A DNA stretch of 64,000 nucleotides from Thermotoga maritima MSB8. GTDB taxonomy: Bacteria > Thermotogota > Thermotogae > Thermotogales > Thermotogaceae. This document shows positions 58,102 to 64,000 of this stretch, in pieces. The DNA is taken from assembly GCF_000008545.1 (NCBI RefSeq), contig NC_000853.1:200465-264464 (forward strand). Reading direction: 5' to 3'. Position numbers and translations under genes: made by a program. The notes beneath the pieces are model-generated. The model was not told where the DNA came from. It saw only the letters and a program-made list of their open reading frames with translations, and ran no database searches. Each line of letters opens with the position of its first letter. Within the stretch, counting starts at the first letter, position 1.

Positions 58102-59409
58102 GTGCTCACTTTCAAGGGAGGAGTACACCCCCCGGAATTGAAAGAATGGTCGAAGGACAAACCTATTGAAAGGGCACCTCTACCTCAGAAGGTTTTCGTC
58201 TTTCTTTCCAATCATGCGGGGAACCCGGCGAAACCAGTGGTTTCTCCCGGTGACGAAGTGAAGACCGGTCAGGTTATAGGAGAACCTGAAGGTTTCATTT
58301 CCGCTTATCTGCATTCTCCTGTGACAGGAAGAGTACTCGAGATAAAGAAGATCCTGCACCCAATCCTTGGAAAGCCCATCGAAGCGATCGTTATAGAAAG
58401 AACCTCTGACGATGAGTGGGTTCACATAGAAACTGGGGATTTTGAACGCATGTCGAAAGAAGAAATCCTGGAAATCATCAAAAAAGCGGGAATCGTTGGT
58501 CTGGGTGGAGCGATGTTTCCAACCCACGTTAAACTCTCACCTCCTCCCGAGAAAAAAGTGGATACCTTGATCGTCAACGGGGCGGAGTGTGAACCCGTTC
58601 TCACGATAGATCACAGACTCATGCTAGAAAGAGCCGAGGACATCCTCCAGGGAATCCTGATAATGATGAAGGTTCTGGGGGTTCAAAAAGCCGTAGTCGG
58701 TGTAGAGAGCAACAAGATGGATGCGTACCACAATTTGAAAAAGGTTTTCAAGGGATATCCCGTTGATGTTGCTCTCCTCAGGACCAAATATCCGCAGGGT
58801 GCAGAAAAGCAGCTCATATACGCGATAACCGGAAGGATGGTACCGAGAGGCGGTCTTCCAATGGATGTTGGAGTGGTGGTCCAGAACGTCGGTACCTGTG
58901 TTGCTGTGAAGGAAGCGGTCGTCGATGGAAAACCGCTCGTGGAAAGAGGTATGACAGTCAGCGGTGATGCCGTGAAAAATCAGAAAAATCTGATCGTCAG
59001 AATAGGGACACCCGTGAAGGATGTTATCGACTACTGTGGTGGAATAGATGAGAACACGGAGCGTGTCATCCTCGGTGGCCCGATGATGGGAATATCCATC
59101 ACAAATCTGGACATCCCTGTTATGAAAGGAACTTCTGGAATAACCGCGTTTCTTCCAAAGAAGTCTCGACCTCAGAAACCCTGTATTAGATGCAGTGAAT
59201 GTGTTCAGGTGTGTCCGATGAACCTTCAGCCTTACCTTCTCTATCTCCTCTCCACGAAGAGAAAGTACGACGAAGCTGTGGAAAACGGTTTGATGGACTG
59301 TATAGAGTGCGGCTCGTGTACCTACACCTGTCCTTCGAAGATAGAACACGTAAGGTACATAAAACTCGCAAAAACAGTGTATCGCGCCACAAGGAGGGGT
59401 AGAAGATGA
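58102..59409 (+). CDS. rnfC: RNF complex subunit RnfC
   Basis: 435 residues: TFKGGVHPPELKEWSKDKPI opening, the NADH/FMN region GLGGAMFPTHVKLSPP, NGAECEPVLTIDHR, and two [4Fe-4S] motifs CIRCSECVQVCP and CIECGSCTYTCP. It is the NAD-side entry module of the Na+- or H+-pumping ferredoxin:NAD oxidoreductase. The open frame extends upstream into the radical SAM gene, but GGAGGTGA fixes the start at GTG 58102. Confidence 0.95.
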   Translation: MLTFKGGVHPPELKEWSKDKPIERAPLPQKVFVFLSNHAGNPAKPVVSPGDEVKTGQVIGEPEGFISAYLHSPVTGRVLEIKKILHPILGKPIEAIVIERTSDDEWVHIETGDFERMSKEEILEIIKKAGIVGLGGAMFPTHVKLSPPPEKKVDTLIVNGAECEPVLTIDHRLMLERAEDILQGILIMMKVLGVQKAVVGVESNKMDAYHNLKKVFKGYPVDVALLRTKYPQGAEKQLIYAITGRMVPRGGLPMDVGVVVQNVGTCVAVKEAVVDGKPLVERGMTVSGDAVKNQKNLIVRIGTPVKDVIDYCGGIDENTERVILGGPMMGISITNLDIPVMKGTSGITAFLPKKSRPQKPCIRCSECVQVCPMNLQPYLLYLLSTKRKYDEAVENGLMDCIECGSCTYTCPSKIEHVRYIKLAKTVYRATRRGRR

Positions 59410-60362
59410 AGCTGATAAGCGCTTACGCTCCACACCTTCGAGAAGAGGATGATGTGAGAAAGATCATGCTGGATGTGCTCATAGCCCTATCACCAGCGGT
59501 TATTGGGGCGGCTTATTTCTTCGGATGGTATGCTCTATTTCTCTGTATCGCAGGAGCGGTGATAGGTGAGCTGTTCGATATATTCGTCATGAGATACCTG
59601 AGAGGAGTGAAGGATTTCGTCCCGGATGGCAGCGGGGCAGTGACAGGACTGCTTCTGGCGATGAACGTGAGCACAAGGCTTCCTTTCTGGGCTTTTTTGT
59701 TGGGACTCGTTTTCGCTCTGGGGATCGGGAAACACGTGTTCGGAGGACTCGGCCAGAACATTTTCAACCCTGCGCTCGTCGGAAGAGCGTTTCTGCTCAT
59801 TTCTTTTCCCACTTACATGACCACCTGGGTTGTACCCGGGGCAGGATTCTGGAAATCTCCAGCGGATGTGGTAACGGCAGCAACTCCTCTTGCACTTTTC
59901 AAGGAACACGGTGTTTTCACACCCTATTGGGATCTGTTCATAGGTAAGGTTGGAGGATCCTTAGGTGAAACGAGTGCACTTCTTCTCATAATTGGTTTCA
60001 TCTATCTTCTCTTGAGAAAGAGAGTGAAGATATTCATTCCTGTCTCCTATATAGGAACTGTTCTTGTGTTTTCTTCGATAGCTTATTTGATGAATCCAAG
60101 GTACGGTGATCCTCTCTTTCACCTCCTCAGTGGTGGTCTCATGCTCGGTGCACTTTTCATGGCCACCGATATGGTGACGAGTCCCATCACCGCGAAGGGA
60201 CAGGTGATCTTCGGGATTGGATGTGGCGTTCTCACGATGGCTATAAGACTCTTTGGAGCGTATCCTGAAGGCGTTTCATTTTCGATCCTTTTCATGAATG
60301 CACTGGTTCCCCTGATAGACAGGTACACCAGACCGCGCATCTTCGGTGAGGTGAAAAAATGA
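59406..60362 (+). CDS. rnfD: RNF complex subunit RnfD
   Basis: 318 residues, about nine or ten helices; DGSGAVTGLLLAMNVSTRLP and the covalent-FMN site VTAATPLALF (Thr in the S/T-x-AT-PL motif). A core membrane subunit. ATGA overlap with rnfC. Confidence 0.94.
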   Translation: MKLISAYAPHLREEDDVRKIMLDVLIALSPAVIGAAYFFGWYALFLCIAGAVIGELFDIFVMRYLRGVKDFVPDGSGAVTGLLLAMNVSTRLPFWAFLLGLVFALGIGKHVFGGLGQNIFNPALVGRAFLLISFPTYMTTWVVPGAGFWKSPADVVTAATPLALFKEHGVFTPYWDLFIGKVGGSLGETSALLLIIGFIYLLLRKRVKIFIPVSYIGTVLVFSSIAYLMNPRYGDPLFHLLSGGLMLGALFMATDMVTSPITAKGQVIFGIGCGVLTMAIRLFGAYPEGVSFSILFMNALVPLIDRYTRPRIFGEVKK

Positions 60363-61033
60363 AGGATATCCTGAAGACTGGATTGATTCTGATGGTTTTC
60401 ACGGCTATTTCTGGACTCTTTCTTGGACTCGTGTATGTGGGAGTCAAAGGAAAGATCCAGGAAGCGGATAACGCAGCTAAGTTGAGCGCCATCAAATTCG
60501 TTCTGAAAGATCCCCTCACGGGAGATTATCTGGTGGATGAAAAAGAAATCGAGGAAATCGTCAAAAAAACAGGCATAGAAACGGTTGTTCTGAAAGAGTA
60601 CAAAGAAGGGGTAGTCCTTGGTCCCTTGTATGAATTCGTGACGAAGGATGGCAGAAACGCATACGTTCTGTCGGGATACGCACCCGGTTTTGGAGGAAAC
60701 GTGACCGTTGTAGCCTGTTTTATAAAAACGGAAGATGGATTCATGCTCAATTCCGTGAGAGTAATAGATTATTCTCAGGAGACGCCTGGACTCGGCGCAA
60801 AGATAGGAGAAGAAAGTATACAGAGGCGTTTCTTTCCAGTTCCACCCGAAGGACTGAAGAACGGCCTGAGGGTCGACAAAGATGCGGGACTTCCGAAGGG
60901 TTCTCCTGAGGAGTTGAAAAAGCAGGGTATTGTGAAGGTAAGCGATGTAATGACGGGAGCAACGATCACACCAAGGGCCGTGGTGACCGCTCTGAATCTC
61001 ATGTACAGGTACCTCGAGGAGGTGTCGAAATGA
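60359..61033 (+). CDS. rnfG: RNF complex subunit RnfG
   Basis: 224 residues: one N-terminal helix (GLILMVFTAISGLFLGLVYV), then an extracytoplasmic FMN-binding domain with the flavinylation motif MTGATITPRAV (Thr bearing FMN). SQETPGLGAKI is the usual preceding motif. Flavinylation needs an ApbE-type transferase, not seen in the window. Confidence 0.94.
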   Translation: MKDILKTGLILMVFTAISGLFLGLVYVGVKGKIQEADNAAKLSAIKFVLKDPLTGDYLVDEKEIEEIVKKTGIETVVLKEYKEGVVLGPLYEFVTKDGRNAYVLSGYAPGFGGNVTVVACFIKTEDGFMLNSVRVIDYSQETPGLGAKIGEESIQRRFFPVPPEGLKNGLRVDKDAGLPKGSPEELKKQGIVKVSDVMTGATITPRAVVTALNLMYRYLEEVSK

Positions 61034-61632
61034 GCCGCTTGAGAGAATTAACTAAGGGGATCATAAAAGAGAATCCCACTTATGTTCAGGTTCTTGGAAT
61101 GTGTCCCACACTCGCCGTCACCACGAGTGCCATCAACGGTCTGGGGATGGGGCTTGCTACGACAGCCGTTCTCACCATGTCAAACGTGGTTATTTCACTG
61201 ATAAGAAAGATCGTTCCTGATAAGATCAGAATTCCTATATTCATCGTTGTTATCGCGTCTTTCGTTACCATGATAGATCTCCTCATGCACGGTTTTGCCT
61301 ACGATCTGTGGAAGACCCTGGGACTTTTCATTCCTCTCATAGTGGTGAACTGTATCATAATGGGAAGGGCGGAATCGTTCGCTTCCAAGCATGGTGTTCT
61401 GGATTCCATGCTCGATGGCCTGGGAGTGGGTCTCGGTTTCACAGGTTCGCTTGTTCTCCTTGGAAGCGTCAGAGAACTCTTCGGTAACGGTACGATCTTC
61501 GGTTACAAAGTGTGGGAGTTGAAGATATTTCTTGAAATTCTTCCACCGGGAGCCTACATAACACTCGGTCTTCTCTCTGCACTCTTCACCTACATCGGCA
61601 TCAGGAGAAAGAAAAGAGGTGAAGCGAAATGA
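61030..61632 (+). CDS. rnfE: RNF complex subunit RnfE
   Basis: 200 residues, about six helices. GMCPTLAVTTSAINGLGMG and VVNCIIMGRAE hold the conserved Cys pair that, with RnfA, binds an intramembrane [2Fe-2S] cluster. ATGA overlaps on both sides. Confidence 0.95.
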   Translation: MSRLRELTKGIIKENPTYVQVLGMCPTLAVTTSAINGLGMGLATTAVLTMSNVVISLIRKIVPDKIRIPIFIVVIASFVTMIDLLMHGFAYDLWKTLGLFIPLIVVNCIIMGRAESFASKHGVLDSMLDGLGVGLGFTGSLVLLGSVRELFGNGTIFGYKVWELKIFLEILPPGAYITLGLLSALFTYIGIRRKKRGEAK

Positions 61633-62204
61633 AGGTGTTTTTGCTCTTCTTTTCTGCCATATTCGTGAACAACTTCGTTCTGGCGAGGTTTCTCGGGATT
61701 TGTCCCTTCCTGGGGGTCTCCAAAAGGTTGGAAACGGCAACAGGAATGGGTATAGCCGTTACGTTCGTTATGACGGTTTCTGCTGCCATCAGCTGGTTTC
61801 TGGACAAGCTCCTTATCTCCACAGGACTTGAATTTCTGAGAACGATCGTCTTCATACTCGTCATCGCTTCTTTCGTCCAGTTCGTCGAACTGTTTTTGAA
61901 GAAAACCAGCCCGGATCTCTACGAAGCGCTTGGTATTTTCCTGCCTCTCATCACCACAAACTGTGCGATCCTCGGTATGGTGCTTTTGAACAGTCTCATG
62001 AAGCTCAACTTTGTTGAGGCGGTCTTCCACGCACTGGGATCTGGTCTTGGATTTGCTCTTGCTCTTGTGATATTCGCCGGAATAAGGGAAAAAATGGATC
62101 TCTACGATCTGCCGGAGCCTTTCAAAGGCACCGCCATAGCCCTCATCACCGCGGGACTTCTTTCGCTTGCTTTCATGGGATTCCAGGGAATGGTGAAGCT
62201 GTGA
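61629..62204 (+). CDS. rnfA: RNF complex subunit RnfA
   Basis: 191 residues, about six helices, a paralogue of RnfE in opposite topology. FLGICPFLGVSKRLETA and TTNCAILGMVLLN carry the matching cysteines. ATGA overlap with rnfE; followed after 13 bases by rnfB. Confidence 0.95.
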   Translation: MKVFLLFFSAIFVNNFVLARFLGICPFLGVSKRLETATGMGIAVTFVMTVSAAISWFLDKLLISTGLEFLRTIVFILVIASFVQFVELFLKKTSPDLYEALGIFLPLITTNCAILGMVLLNSLMKLNFVEAVFHALGSGLGFALALVIFAGIREKMDLYDLPEPFKGTAIALITAGLLSLAFMGFQGMVKL

Positions 62205-62217
62205 GGAGGTGAAGGAG

Positions 62218-62511
62218 TTGGAAGTCATCTACTCGACGCTCTTGCTCGCTGTTCTGGGTTTTGGGTTCGGGGCTTTTCTTGCCTATTCTGCGCAAAGATT
62301 CAAGGTGGAAGAAGATCCACGTGTGAAGATGATAACGGAGGTTCTTCCTGGAATAAACTGTGGCGCGTGCGGTTTTGCCGGGTGTGAAGCCTACGCGAAG
62401 GCGATCGTGAAGGGTCAGGCGGAAACGAACAGGTGTCTCCCCGGAAGACCTCAGGGTGTCGAAGAGAAGATAAAGAAGATTCTCGAGGAGTACAAGAATG
62501 TCTCCTCTTGA
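62218..62511 (+). CDS. rnfB: RNF complex subunit RnfB, short form without the ferredoxin domain
   Basis: 97 residues from TTG 62218 (AGGAGGTGA five bases upstream): one helix (about 5-23), then the [4Fe-4S] motif GINCGACGFAGC...C with C48, C51, C56 and C73. RnfB of most bacteria continues with one or more two-cluster ferredoxin modules (total roughly 190-330 residues); here the chain stops just after the first domain, and dprA starts inside its end, so no missing part lies downstream. The usual ferredoxin-docking route must be replaced by another protein. Confidence 0.88.
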   Translation: MEVIYSTLLLAVLGFGFGAFLAYSAQRFKVEEDPRVKMITEVLPGINCGACGFAGCEAYAKAIVKGQAETNRCLPGRPQGVEEKIKKILEEYKNVSS

Positions 62512-63511
62512 GATGGCTCTGCTCGTTCATCGTGGTGAGTTCCATCTTCGGGAACTGGAACCGGAGTTACCTCTCGAAAAATTTCTGAAGAACGCGGATC
62601 CAAAAAAGACGAGGAAGTTTCTTGAAAAGTGCGGAAAAGAAGAATTAGAAAGGCAAAAGGAACTGATAAGGAAACACAATGTGAAGCTCGTTTCGTTCTG
62701 GGAAGATGACTACCCCCAGCACTTGAGGGAGATCAGGTATCCGCCAGCTGTTCTTTTTGTGAGGGGCGATGCTGAGCTCTTGAAAGAAAAGTGTGTGGGA
62801 GTTGTGGGAACAAGAAGACCCACAAGTTATGGAGTGAACGTCACAAAGCGCTTTGTTAAACTGCTGAGCGAATACTTTGTGATCGTTTCCGGCATGGCGT
62901 TTGGAATAGATTCCGTTGCACACAAGGAAGCCCTGAGTTCTGGAGGAAAGACGGTGGCGGTTCTCGGCACAGGAGTGGATGTTGTTTATCCGCGATCGAA
63001 CGAACGACTCTTCCATGAAATTGTGAAAAACGGGTGTGTTGTCAGTGAGTATCCAATGGGAACTCGTGCTCGAAAACATCATTTTCCAGCGAGAAATCGA
63101 ATCATAGCGGGTCTTTCTGATGCGATCATCGTCACAGAGGCTCCCATCAAAAGCGGTGCACTCATAACGGTGAAGTTTGCTCTGGAAAGCGGTCGTGATG
63201 TGTTCGCCGTTCCCGGTGATATAGATAGGAAGACCAGCGAAGGTACGAACTATCTGATAAAGTCAGGTGCCTATCCCCTCACCGACGAGGAAGACCTTGA
63301 AACTCATTTTGGAATCAGAAGAATCGCTTCCCCATCGCTCGATGATGACAAAAAGAAGATCTACGATCTGTTGAGAAGTTCGCCAAAAACAGTCGATGAG
63401 CTTGTTGAAGAATTGGGGTGGAGCGTTTCGGAGGTCCTCAGGGTGATATCGGAGATGGAACTGATGGGAATGATCTGGTTCGACGGCGGTGCATACAGAT
63501 TGCTGGGGTGA
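62498..63511 (+). CDS. dprA: DNA processing protein DprA
   Basis: 337 residues: a short N-terminal helical part, the Rossmann-like core with VGTRRPTSYG, SGMAFGIDSVAHKEAL, LGTGVDVVYPRSN, FPARNRIIAGLSDAIIVTEA, and a C-terminal winged-helix (about 275-335). It loads RecA on incoming single-stranded DNA in natural transformation. The ATG overlaps rnfB by 14 bases. Confidence 0.95.
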   Translation: MSPLEMALLVHRGEFHLRELEPELPLEKFLKNADPKKTRKFLEKCGKEELERQKELIRKHNVKLVSFWEDDYPQHLREIRYPPAVLFVRGDAELLKEKCVGVVGTRRPTSYGVNVTKRFVKLLSEYFVIVSGMAFGIDSVAHKEALSSGGKTVAVLGTGVDVVYPRSNERLFHEIVKNGCVVSEYPMGTRARKHHFPARNRIIAGLSDAIIVTEAPIKSGALITVKFALESGRDVFAVPGDIDRKTSEGTNYLIKSGAYPLTDEEDLETHFGIRRIASPSLDDDKKKIYDLLRSSPKTVDELVEELGWSVSEVLRVISEMELMGMIWFDGGAYRLLG

Positions 63512-63515
63512 TAAC

Positions 63516-63767
63516 GTGCTGGTTCTCACTAGAAGAGTAGGGGAAAAGATCGTGATTGGTGAAGACATAGTGATTACTGTCCTGAAGATAGAGGGGAATT
63601 CTGTTAAAATTGGTATAGAGGCACCCAAACATGTGAAGATTCTTCGTGAGGAACTCTACGAAGAACTCAAGAGTGAGAACATAAAAGCTTCTGAAGTTTC
63701 AAAAGATGACCTGAAGGGGGTTTTAAGGAATGATAAAGGTTACAAAGGACCTAGTGCTTCATCTTGA
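63516..63767 (+). CDS. csrA: Carbon storage regulator CsrA
   Basis: 83 residues: MLVLTRRVGEKIVIGEDIVI and VKIGIEAPKHVKILREELYE are the canonical RNA-binding beta-strands with the key Arg residues at both edges (Arg6, Arg44-region). The C-terminal extension is longer than in E. coli. It binds GGA loops in mRNA leaders, commonly repressing flagellin or carbon-storage genes; fli and glg genes share this window. GTG start with GGGGTGA upstream. Confidence 0.95.
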   Translation: MLVLTRRVGEKIVIGEDIVITVLKIEGNSVKIGIEAPKHVKILREELYEELKSENIKASEVSKDDLKGVLRNDKGYKGPSASS

Positions 63768-64000
63768 AAATCTGGCAAGGTTAGAACTCTCCGAAGACCA
63801 GAGAGAAAGTCTGATGAAAGATTTTCAGGAGATACTCGATTACGTGGAGCTCCTCAACGAAGTCGACGTGGAGGGTGTGGAGCCAATGTACACACCCGTT
63901 GAGGACAGCGCCAAACTCAGAAAAGGAGATCCGAGGTTCTTTGAAATGCGGGACCTCATAAAGAAGAACTTCCCGGAAGAAAAAGACGGTCACATAAAAG
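63730..64000 (+). CDS. gatC: Asp-tRNA(Asn)/Glu-tRNA(Gln) amidotransferase subunit C (cut by window end)
   Basis: 90 residues visible: KVTKDLVLHLENLARLELSE, then ILDYVELLNEVDVEGVEPMY, the GatC pattern; only the last few residues are missing. GatC stabilises GatA-GatB for amidation of misacylated tRNA. Its ATG lies 38 bases inside csrA in another frame. Confidence 0.94.
   Translation, partial: MIKVTKDLVLHLENLARLELSEDQRESLMKDFQEILDYVELLNEVDVEGVEPMYTPVEDSAKLRKGDPRFFEMRDLIKKNFPEEKDGHIK

Overview
The window is a continuous piece of a Thermotoga chromosome, very probably T. maritima or a close relative. The protein sequences I recognise (DisA, RecG, MurE, GcvT, FliG, CsrA, GatC) look like the T. 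maritima proteins as I remember them, and the content fits an anaerobic hyperthermophile: an [FeFe]-hydrogenase, RNF, TtuA, and long runs of genes overlapping by 1-4 bases. I see no insertion sequence, prophage, CRISPR array or rRNA. Almost all of the DNA is coding; the longest gap without a gene is about 260-290 bases (between the histidine kinase leader and tRNA-Ala).

Layout. 1-1.6 kb: a two-component pair (response regulator cut by the window edge, membrane histidine kinase) read leftward. 1.8-9.1 kb: seven tRNA genes in three clusters, trmO, a three-gene iron/cobalamin-type ABC importer, spoVS, a FetAB-like ABC pair, a Ppx/GppA protein and an adenosine-specific kinase. 9.1-19.2 kb: ttuA, then clpC-radA-disA (protein quality control, recombination, c-di-AMP), a second [FeFe]-hydrogenase large subunit, and a NitT/TauT-type ABC importer. 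19.2-25.1 kb (leftward): pfkA-pyk-metallo-beta-lactamase-hpt-small membrane ORF-recG. 25.3-33.0 kb: DUF2007 gene, gcvT-H-PA-PB, ridA, glyQ-glyS, a glycine-centred operon. 33.0-37.6 kb (leftward): fliF-G-H-I. 37.6-44.5 kb: EcfA-type ATPase and S4 protein, birA (leftward), a D-cysteine desulfhydrase/ACC deaminase homologue, DUF554 protein, a split NuoE-like plus a NuoF-like subunit, an AEC transporter, a phosphodiesterase. 44.5-52.9 kb (leftward): murE-murF-mraY-murD-ftsW-murG-murC. 53-64 kb: an unknown gene, glgD-glgC, an anchored unknown protein, a pilin-like small protein, a radical SAM enzyme, rnfC-D-G-E-A-B, dprA, csrA, gatC (cut by the window edge).

How it fits together. The window links glycolysis (PfkA, Pyk), glycogen precursor synthesis (GlgC/GlgD), glycine oxidation (Gcv) and disposal of reductant (hydrogenase, NuoE/NuoF-like subunits, RNF). 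The cell wall block contains all cytoplasmic steps after UDP-MurNAc formation except the D-Ala-D-Ala ligase.

Most unusual points: (1) a NuoE/HydC-like subunit split by an apparent one-base deletion into two ORFs joined by a GTGA overlap; (2) a NuoF-like partner whose N-terminal domain has no cysteine; (3) an RnfB that ends after its first Fe-S domain; (4) a perfect intrinsic-terminator-like hairpin inside the radA reading frame, sharing its core with the hydrogenase terminator; (5) a five-residue leader ORF before the histidine kinase that looks like a frameshifted true N-terminus; (6) an unlisted 34-residue one-helix membrane ORF between hpt and recG; (7) a ppx-like gene whose stop codon lies inside an antisense tRNA gene; (8) a tRNA-Arg with a GCG rather than ACG anticodon.
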